Below the pieces are notes generated by a model. That model searched no databases. It saw only the letters and a list, made by a program, of their open reading frames with translations, and was not told the origin of the DNA. The position numbers were made by a program, and so were the translations under genes. A stretch of 64,000 nucleotides of DNA from JBGSKY01 sp041740995 (GTDB taxonomy: Bacteria > Planctomycetota > Planctomycetia > Pirellulales > Pirellulaceae): contig JBGSKY010000311.1 of NCBI GenBank assembly GCA_041740995.1, positions 26,534 to 90,533 on the forward strand. The letters are read 5' to 3'. This document shows, piece by piece, positions 56,359-64,000 of the stretch. Positions within the stretch are counted from its first letter, which is position 1. Each line of letters starts with the position of its first letter.

Positions 56359-56990
56359 TTCAAACGACTTGGGGAAGTGTGTACTTCGTCGATCTGATCA
56401 TGTAACCAAATCGCTTGCGGATCAAAAAACAGCGAAGCAAGCATATTGCATGAAACACACAAAACAAAAACAACAATCGCTGGACCAAATTCAAAATGCA
56501 CCAAGTCGCCGACTTTCACTAGCATGACCAGCAACGCCAACAACAAGACGTCCAACATTCCCCACCGACCAGTAAATTCAACTAGCCGATAAACCCAACC
56601 GCGATGATGCCGTTTGGAAAATCGAAGCAACGTCAATTCCAGCACGCCGATTATTTTGCAGAGTGGCAAGATGATCGAAAAGATTAATACGATGAGGCCA
56701 ACGAACCAGTTCCCCTCAAGCATCAATTCCCAGGTACCACTGAGCAGCGAGCTGATATGGCGATAGCCGAATCGTTCAATACGAAGAATCGGCAAGAGTA
56801 TAGCTGGGAAATACAATATTAAAGCGGCCATCGCGAATGCAATTGACGGGTCATTGGACCAGTGTCTCGCCACTGCATTTCGAATCCGGGCCGAACAACG
56901 AACACAATACTGCGCGACCTTTTCAGTGGATGCGACTTGTTGAATTTGTCCGCAGCAGTGGCACGCTCGCAACGTTGATTCGCATGTCAT
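56355..56990 (-). CDS. PqiA-like membrane protein
   Basis: The 211-residue protein has an N-terminal zinc-ribbon-like segment (CHCCGQ and CVRCSARI) and four hydrophobic helices (about 50-195). It is one PqiA domain, half the length of the two-domain E. coli protein. PqiA works with MCE proteins in lipid traffic between membranes. It overlaps both neighbours by four bases (ATGA), so the PqaA-PqiA-PqiB trio is one coupled unit. Confidence 0.88.
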   Translation of the reverse strand: MTCESTLRACHCCGQIQQVASTEKVAQYCVRCSARIRNAVARHWSNDPSIAFAMAALILYFPAILLPILRIERFGYRHISSLLSGTWELMLEGNWFVGLIVLIFSIILPLCKIIGVLELTLLRFSKRHHRGWVYRLVEFTGRWGMLDVLLLALLVMLVKVGDLVHFEFGPAIVVFVLCVSCNMLASLFFDPQAIWLHDQIDEVHTSPSRLK

Positions 56991-58474
56991 GGGCCACCCA
57001 AAATTGTCACACTTGTTGAGAGATAAACAGGTGCGACAAGGTTGTCACTGACCATTTCGCCAAAGAAAGCCGTGAAGCCATCAGCCTTGCGTGCGATTTG
57101 AGCCACAAAGACTCCTTCACTGTCTTCGAACATTGGTTGTGACACCCAGGCTGCTGAGCGAAAGTCGCGAGTTTCGGATTTAGCAAGCCACATTTGTACT
57201 TTTACGGGCTTGCTTGCACTGGTCAATGTCAATGCCACACGATCAGATTGCGTCTCGCTCACTGCCCAGTCGATCTTGGGCATCGGCGGTCCGCCATTGG
57301 TGCTGCGATGCAGTCCTGCTACGCTTCCAACAAGCCGATCAACATCGCGAATTTGGTGACCTTGATTAGGAGTATAGGTCATGTATTTGGCACCCTTTAA
57401 GTCGTCCCAGTAGAGACTGCAAGCATCCAAAGTCCAGTAACGATCGTTGGTTCCAAAGATCAAAACTTTCGGTTGTGTCAGACTTGCGCGGTATGTGTAA
57501 GGATCAACGATTGATTGCAGCATTTGACCACGTGGCGTATTAAGAAATTTCTGCATATTGAGGGCCGTGTAGTCGCCGATTTCCTCGCTGTACTTGCCCC
57601 ATGATGCCAATTGATGCTCCATCTGCGGACTCATGTTTAACATGTCGATCACAATTGGCGCAAACGCATGAACTCGTTCATCAATTGCCGCTGTGAGCCA
57701 CGTCGTCCAGCCTCGTTTGCTCGCTCCGGTAACAGTAAAACCTTCTATTGAAACCCCGAAACGCATCGCAAATTCCGATTGAACGACATCCATTGCGCGA
57801 ACTGCGGATTTGACCATCGGCAGCAACAACGGCCAGTCCTCACCTTCGCCAGTCAAATAGCGTCGAAACGTTTCCGCAATAATTGCATCTTCGTAACGTC
57901 CATCGAGAAGAGGTTGAAATGGAACTTGTTCTATTACAGCGACCGGCGATTTGGCTGCATGTGCCAGTCGAGCAAGCAAACCAAACTCGCGGGGAAGGGC
58001 TAGATCAGCAGGTGGCTGTTGCGCCCAATCGCCTTTCCAAGATCCACCGGCAATAAACAAGATCGCGTCATCGCCTTCTAGTGAATCGTTGTCTTTTAAG
58101 TCGAATTTGAAGTCTTTTGAATCAACTGCCGCGTTGACTTGAAGACTTTCGGACGACTGAGGTACGATCAACCAAAGGACATGACGCCAAGGAATGCCTT
58201 GCCACGTTTGCGAGGTCAGATTGTATCGCAACCAAATACAATTTCCCTCAACGCCAGTGCTCGCCAATTCATAACCGAATGAATTGTCGGGGCGTGAAAC
58301 ATAGTTGGCTAGTACTTGTGAATTGCCAATCGCTTGAACCGGTGCATTGACCAAGGGTTGAGCTTCCAAAACCGCTTGACCCAAAATCGCCGGTCCGCTT
58401 AATACCGTGACCATTAACGAGACGATCCCAATCAAAAACGGCAGTCGAGCGGCTGAGATTTTGAATTGCGTCAT
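56987..58474 (-). CDS. PhoPQ-activated pathogenicity-related protein (PqaA family)
   Basis: The 495-residue protein has a signal-like N-terminus (about 8-35) and the PqaA pattern: FGYELAS, WRHVLWLIVPQS, then an alpha/beta-hydrolase region with the nucleophile-type loop VTGASKRGWTTWL and downstream TPNQGHQIRDV (possible His). PqaA family members are exported hydrolase-like proteins of unclear substrate. It ends in an ATGA overlap with pqiA, a linkage that suggests a shared envelope role; the link is inference. It begins 15 bases after the epimerase gene. Confidence 0.85.
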   Translation of the reverse strand: MTQFKISAARLPFLIGIVSLMVTVLSGPAILGQAVLEAQPLVNAPVQAIGNSQVLANYVSRPDNSFGYELASTGVEGNCIWLRYNLTSQTWQGIPWRHVLWLIVPQSSESLQVNAAVDSKDFKFDLKDNDSLEGDDAILFIAGGSWKGDWAQQPPADLALPREFGLLARLAHAAKSPVAVIEQVPFQPLLDGRYEDAIIAETFRRYLTGEGEDWPLLLPMVKSAVRAMDVVQSEFAMRFGVSIEGFTVTGASKRGWTTWLTAAIDERVHAFAPIVIDMLNMSPQMEHQLASWGKYSEEIGDYTALNMQKFLNTPRGQMLQSIVDPYTYRASLTQPKVLIFGTNDRYWTLDACSLYWDDLKGAKYMTYTPNQGHQIRDVDRLVGSVAGLHRSTNGGPPMPKIDWAVSETQSDRVALTLTSASKPVKVQMWLAKSETRDFRSAAWVSQPMFEDSEGVFVAQIARKADGFTAFFGEMVSDNLVAPVYLSTSVTILGGP

Positions 58475-58489
58475 GTTAGTTGTCCTACG

Positions 58490-59509
58490 TTAGCTTCCTG
58501 TTTGATAATACTGGCGATACCAAGCCACAAAATTCTTGATTCCGACTTCAATCGTCGTCGAAGGACTGAAGCCGACTGCAGCCTTCAGATCATCAATTTC
58601 CGCGAATGTCGATGGAACATCGCCCGGTTGCATCGGCATCAGATTTCTAATTGCCGAACGTCCGACGGCCAATTCAATCGCGGCAATAAAGTCGTTCAAG
58701 GCAACCGGTTGGTTGTTACCAATATTGTAAATGCGATATGGCGCGTTTGAGGTTGCCGGATCTGGATCATTGGAGTTCCATCGATCGTTGGGTGTTGCCA
58801 CACAATCCATCACGGCTGCAACCGCGCGAACAATGTCATCAACATAAGTAAAATCCCGCTGCATTTGACCATTGTTATATATATCGATTGGCTGTCCTTC
58901 AAAAATCGCTTTCGTGAACTTGAAGAGCGCCATATCCGGCCGCCCCCAAGGACCATAAACCGTGAAAAATCGCAAGCCAGTTGTTGGAAGTTTAAATAGA
59001 TGCGAGTAAGTATGCGCCATCAGCTCGTTCGACTTTTTCGTCGCGGCATAGAGACTTAGCGGATGGTCGACATTCTGATGTACTGAAAACGGTTGCGACG
59101 TGTTTGCACCATAAACACTAGAACTACTGGCATAGACCAAATGAGCTACGTTGGAATGGCGGCATCCTTCTAAGACGTTGGTTGTCCCCACAAGATTGGC
59201 ATCGATGTAAGCCAAAGGGTTTTCCAACGAGTAACGAACGCCAGCTTGAGCCGCTAGATGAACGACTCGATCAAAACTGTACTTCTCGAATAGCAAACGC
59301 ATCGCATCGCGATTTGCCAAATCGATTTGCTCAAACACAAAATTCTTGTAACCGATAATTTGTTCCAGTCGGTCATGCTTCAGTTGCGTTATGTAGTAAT
59401 CGTTCAGATTGTCCAGCCCGATGACTTCGTTTGAATCATCTTCGAGCAGTAGCTTGCACAGATGAAATCCGATGAAGCCAGCCGCACCGGTGACGAGAAT
59501 TTTCTTCAT
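58490..59509 (-). CDS. NAD-dependent nucleotide-sugar epimerase (UDP-glucuronate 4-epimerase-like)
   Basis: The 339-residue SDR enzyme begins KKILVTGAAGFIGFHLC (Rossmann GxxGxxG), with the catalytic Tyr-x3-Lys in LYAATKKSNE (about 153-157) and a Ser-rich substrate loop (YASSSSVYG). The NDYY...LKHDRL and VYGPWGRPDMALFKF motifs are those of UDP-GlcA 4-epimerases (making UDP-GalA), used in surface polysaccharide synthesis. It lies 59 bases after the RNase E/G gene. Confidence 0.92.
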   Translation of the reverse strand: MKKILVTGAAGFIGFHLCKLLLEDDSNEVIGLDNLNDYYITQLKHDRLEQIIGYKNFVFEQIDLANRDAMRLLFEKYSFDRVVHLAAQAGVRYSLENPLAYIDANLVGTTNVLEGCRHSNVAHLVYASSSSVYGANTSQPFSVHQNVDHPLSLYAATKKSNELMAHTYSHLFKLPTTGLRFFTVYGPWGRPDMALFKFTKAIFEGQPIDIYNNGQMQRDFTYVDDIVRAVAAVMDCVATPNDRWNSNDPDPATSNAPYRIYNIGNNQPVALNDFIAAIELAVGRSAIRNLMPMQPGDVPSTFAEIDDLKAAVGFSPSTTIEVGIKNFVAWYRQYYQTGS

Positions 59510-59568
59510 TCAAACAGGTCTTTTGGTTCGAACACTCAAGTGATTGAAAAAGGCCGTTGAAAGCAACC

Positions 59569-61302
59569 TTAAACCATTTGCAACGACTGCAACATCGGAT
59601 TGTTAATGATGTTGTTATCGCGATCGCGAACGTCAATCGTACATTGTTCAGGGAATTGAGATTCACTGCCAAGCACCAACAACGTGACGGTCGTTTGTTC
59701 TTCGATCTGCATTAATTCACGCCGCTTGTTGTTATTCAAATACGCAGCGACATTTTCATTGACGCGAACACTCACACGGGCGGCAAGTGGTGTCTGAGCC
59801 GCAAGTAGCAAAATCCGATAGACTTCCAACGCCATGCTTTCAGCAGTTTTAACAACCCCTCGCCCCTTGCAGCACGGGCAATCTTCATAGACGCTTTTCT
59901 TAAAGCTTGGTCGAATACGTTGCCGAGTCATTTCGATCAAGCCAAATGGGCTGGTCCGCAAAACTTTTGTCTTTGCCCGATCGCGTCGCATGGCTTCTTG
60001 AAGCGTGTTTTCAACCTTGCGTCGATGCGATTCTTTTCGCATGTCAATAAAGTCGTTAACGATCACTCCGCCCAGATCACGCAATCTTAGTTGACGAGCA
60101 ATTTCCTTGGCAGCAGCCATGTTCAACTGGAACGCGTTTTCTTCTGCCGAGTCGTCATTGCGGAAGCTACCGCTGTTGACGTCAATTGCCACCAACGCTT
60201 CGGTTTGATCGATCACGAGCGAACCACCATGCTTCAGAGGAACAACGCGTTGATGAATCCGCGTAATTTCGCTCTCCAGTCGATATTTATGAAATAAAGG
60301 CTCAGGTCCGTCATAGAGTTTCAATCGTTCAGCGAATTTCGGCATCGTCATTTGGACGAAATCGAATGCACGTTGATACGCATCGGCTTGATCAACAATC
60401 AAGCAATCAATGTCGGATGTAAAGTTATCACGAATCGTGCGAATCATCATGTCGCTCTCTTCATAGATAACACCAGGCGCTGGCATGGTCTGCATCCGCT
60501 TGACGATCAACTTCCACAAGCGAACGAGATAAGTCACGTCGCGTGAGAGCTCTGAACGAGTACGATCCTCACCTGCGGTTCGAACGATGAATCCGATGCC
60601 CTTTGGTGGGTCGACTTCACGCATGATTTCGCGAAGTTTTTTGCGTGCAACTTCGTTTTCAATTTTTCGTGATATACCAACTTTGTCCAAGGCCGGCATC
60701 AACACAATATAACGACCTGGAATCGAAATGTAGGTTGAAAGCGTTGGCCCTTTGGTGCCGATACCTTCCTTGATGACCTGCACCAAAACTTCATCGCCGC
60801 GGCGGAATACTTCTTGAATCGGTGGCTTGAATCGAGGACGCCCGCTGCGCAGGAGCGCACTCTGTGGTCGGCGACGTGGACCTTGGCTATCGCCGCGCGG
60901 TTCAAGGCGGTCGCTTAGGTCATCTTCGTCGTCCGAGTCATGTTCATCAGAATCGTCATGACCGATAGCAACCCCGGCTGGCCGACGGCTACGTTTCGGA
61001 CCGCCGCGTTGGTCTTCGGCATTTTCAGCGTCGGCAATTTCGGCTGGATCGAAACCGGCTTGGCGGAAATACTGCGGCTCGACATCGCTGATATGCAGAA
61101 ATCCGTTTCGACCGACACCAAAGTCAACAAACGCAGCTTGTATGCTTGGCTCGATATTGACAATCTTGCCTTTATAAATGTTACCGACCCAGTTATTTTG
61201 ACTTGTCCGCTCGGTGAATAGCTCTTCTAACTGGCCGTCTTCCAAAACCGCAATCCGACATTCTTCGGCTTGCGATACATTGATTAGCATCTCTTTTTTC
61301 AT
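59569..61302 (-). CDS. Ribonuclease E/G
   Basis: The 577-residue endoribonuclease processes rRNA and decays mRNA. It has an S1 domain (about 25-70, VGNIYKGKIVNIEPSIQAAFVDFG), interrupted or followed by a long acidic/basic low-complexity insert (about 83-155, rich in Asp/Glu, then RRRP), and the catalytic domain with metal-binding aspartates LVAIDVNSG and VIVNDFIDM and the zinc-link CPCCKGRG. The C-terminal scaffold of E. coli RNase E is absent, as in RNase G-type proteins. The ATG at 61302 (MKKEMLIN) matches the family; a longer frame to 61347 adds unconserved residues. Confidence 0.93.
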   Translation of the reverse strand: MKKEMLINVSQAEECRIAVLEDGQLEELFTERTSQNNWVGNIYKGKIVNIEPSIQAAFVDFGVGRNGFLHISDVEPQYFRQAGFDPAEIADAENAEDQRGGPKRSRRPAGVAIGHDDSDEHDSDDEDDLSDRLEPRGDSQGPRRRPQSALLRSGRPRFKPPIQEVFRRGDEVLVQVIKEGIGTKGPTLSTYISIPGRYIVLMPALDKVGISRKIENEVARKKLREIMREVDPPKGIGFIVRTAGEDRTRSELSRDVTYLVRLWKLIVKRMQTMPAPGVIYEESDMMIRTIRDNFTSDIDCLIVDQADAYQRAFDFVQMTMPKFAERLKLYDGPEPLFHKYRLESEITRIHQRVVPLKHGGSLVIDQTEALVAIDVNSGSFRNDDSAEENAFQLNMAAAKEIARQLRLRDLGGVIVNDFIDMRKESHRRKVENTLQEAMRRDRAKTKVLRTSPFGLIEMTRQRIRPSFKKSVYEDCPCCKGRGVVKTAESMALEVYRILLLAAQTPLAARVSVRVNENVAAYLNNNKRRELMQIEEQTTVTLLVLGSESQFPEQCTIDVRDRDNNIINNPMLQSLQMV

Positions 61303-61399
61303 TGAATTGTCTTTTCTCTTTTGTTGTGGTTGCACTCCAAAAATCATTTTCAGCTAGCGACTTAATCTCTGAGAGGGAAAGGCCCGCTCGTAGTTTTCG

Positions 61400-63148
61400 C
61401 TAAGCTTGAAGAACGATTTCTGGAACTAAATCTGCAAGTTGGTTTTGTAGGAAGGCATCGACTTCACGAGCGGTTTCCAATCGCATCGCACGCCATGCCA
61501 TCGCCTCACATTGATTGATCGTGATCGATCGAATCGCTTTTTTCAGGATCGGAATGGCCGAAGGAGCCACCGACAAAATTCGAATCCCCATGCCCACTAG
61601 CAACAATGCATAGGCTGGGTTGTTGCTCATCTCACCACAGACACTCGTTGGAATATTGTTTGCCGCCGCAATGTCTTTAGTCCGGGCGATCAATCGCAAG
61701 ACCGATGGGTCGCAAGCTTGATATAAATCCGCAACCGCTTCGTTACTGCGATCAACGGCCAAAGTGTACTGAGTTAAATCATTGGTCCCGATGCTTACGA
61801 AATCAATCTCTTTGACAAACCGGTCCAGCATCATGACCGCAGCGGGAACTTCGACCATCATTCCGATTGGAACATCGTCTCGAATAGTGTATCCGTCTTC
61901 GCGCAGATCTTCAGCCACGCTTCGCAACATGAACCGAGCGTTACGCAATTCTTCCAAAGTCGAAATCATTGGAAACATGATTCGAATATCGCCCAAACTT
62001 GCTGCTCGCAAAATGGCTCGCAGCTGCGTTCGAAACAGCGACGGATTTCGAAGCGACAAACGAATCGAACGCAGCCCAAGAAATGGATTGTTTTCCTCTC
62101 GCGCGACTGGGTGCATTCCCATCTTGTCCGCCCCCAAGTCGAGCGTTCGAATAACGACCGGACGCTGCTTCAGCTCTTCCACGACGGTTGCATACGCGTT
62201 GTAATGATCTTCTTCCGTAGGCTCTTTAGCGGTCCCCAAATACAGAAACTCGGTTCGATACAAACCGACTCCATCGGCCCCTCGTTCAAAGCAGCCAACA
62301 GCTTCTTGCGGGAATTCAATGTTCGCCATCAAACGAATATGCACTCCGTCAGACGTACACGCTGGCAGGTCGCGGATTTCTGCTAGCTTGGTCGAGATGG
62401 TCGCGCGACGCAAACGCTGTTCGGTATAACGTTGCAAGGTGATTTCATCGGGATCGACAATCACTGTCCCTCGATGACCATCGACGATGATCATATTCTC
62501 GCTCCGCAAGCGGTGCATGAACGGACCGATGCCTACGACCGCAGGAATCTCCAACCCGCGCGCGACAATCGCCGTGTGACCGCCTGGCCCGCCAATCTCA
62601 GTACAAATACCTAAGACTTCTTTCGGATCCAAACCGGCCGTCTCTCCTGGCGTCAGATCATAGCTGGCCACCACTGCCGGATGCGGTAAGTTCTGAAGCG
62701 TCGCGGTTGGCTTGCCAGAAAGCGCTTCCAACAATAATCGCTCGATATCGCGAATGTCGGCCGCTCGCTCAGCCAAGAAAGTCGACTTGGAACGGCGAAA
62801 AGTGGCAGCCCAGCCGGTCAAAATTTCGCTGACCGCAAACTCGCCGGTGAAGGACTCCTCTTCGACCAGACGCCGAATGTCTGAATGAAGCTGTTTGTCC
62901 ATTAACATCTGCTGCTGGGCAGAGAAGATGTTGCCCAAATGCTTGCCAAGATTGGCGCTCGTCTGTTCGCGAGAGGCTTCTAATCGAGACGAAGCGGCCT
63001 GGATTGCCGATTCAACCCTCGCCCACTCTTGCGCAGCGTCGGTGCCAGCCGTTCGGCAGCGCGTAATCTGATACCCTTCACGGTCAAAAACTAACGCATT
63101 ACCAATCGCGACGCCCGGCGAAACTGCGATACCTTGCAATTCCCACAT
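61400..63148 (-). CDS. ptsI: Phosphoenolpyruvate-protein phosphotransferase (PTS enzyme I)
   Basis: The 582-residue EI takes a phosphate from PEP and passes it to HPr. Active His191 is in GGPGGHTAIVARGLE (most EIs have TSH), the PEP-binding region is GLYRTEFLYLG, and the C-terminal active cysteine is in VCGEMSNNP. It has no N-terminal GAF domain, so it is a classical EI rather than PtsP. It is on one strand with HPr and an EIIA-like gene, but no EIIB or EIIC is present. Confidence 0.95.
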   Translation of the reverse strand: MWELQGIAVSPGVAIGNALVFDREGYQITRCRTAGTDAAQEWARVESAIQAASSRLEASREQTSANLGKHLGNIFSAQQQMLMDKQLHSDIRRLVEEESFTGEFAVSEILTGWAATFRRSKSTFLAERAADIRDIERLLLEALSGKPTATLQNLPHPAVVASYDLTPGETAGLDPKEVLGICTEIGGPGGHTAIVARGLEIPAVVGIGPFMHRLRSENMIIVDGHRGTVIVDPDEITLQRYTEQRLRRATISTKLAEIRDLPACTSDGVHIRLMANIEFPQEAVGCFERGADGVGLYRTEFLYLGTAKEPTEEDHYNAYATVVEELKQRPVVIRTLDLGADKMGMHPVAREENNPFLGLRSIRLSLRNPSLFRTQLRAILRAASLGDIRIMFPMISTLEELRNARFMLRSVAEDLREDGYTIRDDVPIGMMVEVPAAVMMLDRFVKEIDFVSIGTNDLTQYTLAVDRSNEAVADLYQACDPSVLRLIARTKDIAAANNIPTSVCGEMSNNPAYALLLVGMGIRILSVAPSAIPILKKAIRSITINQCEAMAWRAMRLETAREVDAFLQNQLADLVPEIVLQA

Positions 63149-63322
63149 GCCGATCTCAGCTTATTCTTAAAATTTTCTTAACGCACAAATTCCGGCCGCC
63201 AGCACGTTTTTAAGTCGTGCGATTGAGCCACCTCGTGCCGGCTGCTAACTGCCCGATAGCAGCAATGCAAGCGTTCTTATAATCTGAACTTTGCTCCAAT
63301 ATCGACTAACGTCGCGTTAGCC

Positions 63323-63613
63323 TCAGGCGGGCAAATCTTCCTCGTCAAAATTTCTCTCAAATAGCGAAACGATCTCTGCGACCGCCTCTTCCGCATCATC
63401 GCCCGTCGCTTCCAACCGCAGCTCTTCGCCAGCCGCGGCACCCAGACCAAGCATTGCCAGATAACTGCGACAATCAACTCGCTGAGAACATTTTTCCAAC
63501 GTAATTTCGCAGCTATATCTACTTGCGGTCTGGACCAATAAATCTACAGGTCGCATGTGCAACCCCTGGGGGTTTCTCACGGTAACGGTAACTGCTAGAT
63601 GCTTGTTCGCCAT
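63323..63613 (-). CDS. ptsH: Phosphocarrier protein HPr
   Basis: The 96-residue protein has the phospho-accepting His19 in NPQGLHMRPVDLL and Ser50 in DCRSYLAML, the position that HPr kinase targets in other bacteria. HPr shuttles phosphate from EI to EIIA domains. Its C-terminus has an acidic tail (ERNFDEEDLPA). It is 174 bases upstream of ptsI and 11 bases downstream of the EIIA gene. Confidence 0.95.
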   Translation of the reverse strand: MANKHLAVTVTVRNPQGLHMRPVDLLVQTASRYSCEITLEKCSQRVDCRSYLAMLGLGAAAGEELRLEATGDDAEEAVAEIVSLFERNFDEEDLPA

Positions 63614-63624
63614 AGACCGCCGAA

Positions 63625-64000
63625 TTAGCTTCCGGAACCGAATTGATTGCTGTCCGACTCGTCCAAAAGTTGCGAAATATCCTCAGCTTTCTTGCTTTGT
63701 CGCAAAAACTTGCAAAACGTATCATTTCTCACCTGCCGCGAGATGTTTTCCAACGCTCGCAAATGATCACCTGGTCGATCCGGCGGCGAGACGAGCAAGA
63801 AGAACAAATGCGCCTTCTGCCCATCAAAGCTCTCGAATTCAACACCTTCGTTACAGACACCTACCGTGCCGACCAGTCGCTCGACTTGTGCGTTCTTGGT
63901 GTGTGGTACAGCAACGCCTTTTCCGATTCCCGTCGAACCCAACTCTTCGCGTTTCATAATCGCACGAATAATATCGTCACGATCAGTCGCTTTGATATCA
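63625..64000 (-). CDS. PTS EIIA (PtsN/fructose type), truncated by the window edge
   Basis: Reading continues unbroken to the edge (the frame ...DIKATDRDDIIRAIMKREELGS continues upstream of an internal Met at 63957), so the N-terminus lies outside. The visible part holds the phosphorylated His in GVAVPHTK, the pattern GKGVAVPHTKNAQV, and ends with a short acidic tail. It is likely the EIIA of a PTS-Ntr-type regulatory chain with the HPr and EI downstream; 11 bases separate it from HPr. Confidence 0.85.
   Translation of the reverse strand, partial: DIKATDRDDIIRAIMKREELGSTGIGKGVAVPHTKNAQVERLVGTVGVCNEGVEFESFDGQKAHLFFLLVSPPDRPGDHLRALENISRQVRNDTFCKFLRQSKKAEDISQLLDESDSNQFGSGS

Noticed and set aside
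1..64000. CRISPR arrays, tRNA, rRNA, insertion sequences, phage genes
   Set aside because: No direct-repeat arrays, TTCGA-type T-loops in cloverleaf context, transposases or integrases were found by eye; weak or diverged copies could be missed.

Overview
The window looks like a chromosomal segment from a planctomycete, probably of the Pirellula/Rhodopirellula kind. The pointers are: a MoxR, DUF58 and two large von Willebrand-factor-A (VWA) membrane proteins in a row, a giant Ser/Thr kinase-nSTAND-FGE protein, a FHA-type class III cyclase, an orphan sigma-54 activator, many secreted proteins without known function, scarce Shine-Dalgarno sequences, and roughly 50% GC. The genus is inference. 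About 48 protein genes are supported; I found no rRNA, tRNA, CRISPR array, transposase or prophage.

Layout. 1-15 kb: a membrane glycosyl-1-phosphate transferase, then a minus-strand group (peroxiredoxin, lipoyl synthase, ScpB, a very acidic protein), ribosomal protein bL33, an NtrC-type regulator, and a surface-glycan/natural-product-like block (FAD oxidoreductase, three methyltransferases including one FkbM type, sulfotransferase, glycosyltransferase). 15-18 kb: FHA-GAF-cyclase and a divergent ArsR regulator. 18-28 kb: HEAT/TPR protein, MoxR ATPase, DUF58, a BatA-like protein and a second VWA protein, overlapping or nearly so. 28-39 kb: PIG-L deacetylase, secreted coiled-coil protein, RND efflux adaptor plus pump, esterase-SMP30 fusion, RsmC-like methyltransferase, thioredoxin-trypsin fusion, CutA. 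40-45 kb: the 1.5-thousand-residue kinase-nSTAND-HEAT-FGE protein. 45-54 kb: AMP nucleosidase, RNase H-fold protein, lipoprotein, Pgi, glycosyltransferase, DnaB, EboE-like protein, CorA. 55-64 kb: one long minus-strand run with EIIA, HPr, EI, RNase E/G, sugar epimerase, PqaA, PqiA and PqiB.

The most interesting element is the C-terminus of the kinase-nSTAND protein (about 44.70-44.79 kb). The FGE fold there lacks catalytic cysteines, and its exposed positions are encoded almost only by NNC/NNT codons. This is what adenine-directed mutagenesis of AAC/AAT template codons by a diversity-generating retroelement (DGR) would leave. No reverse transcriptase or template repeat is visible here, so the retroelement would have to act from elsewhere. 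A protein with kinase, STAND NTPase and a diversified lectin-like sensor would fit a tunable recognition/defence system, but this remains a hypothesis.

Many genes have apparent TTG or GTG upstream starts; where an internal ATG fits the family or avoids an overlap, that ATG was chosen and the alternative is stated.
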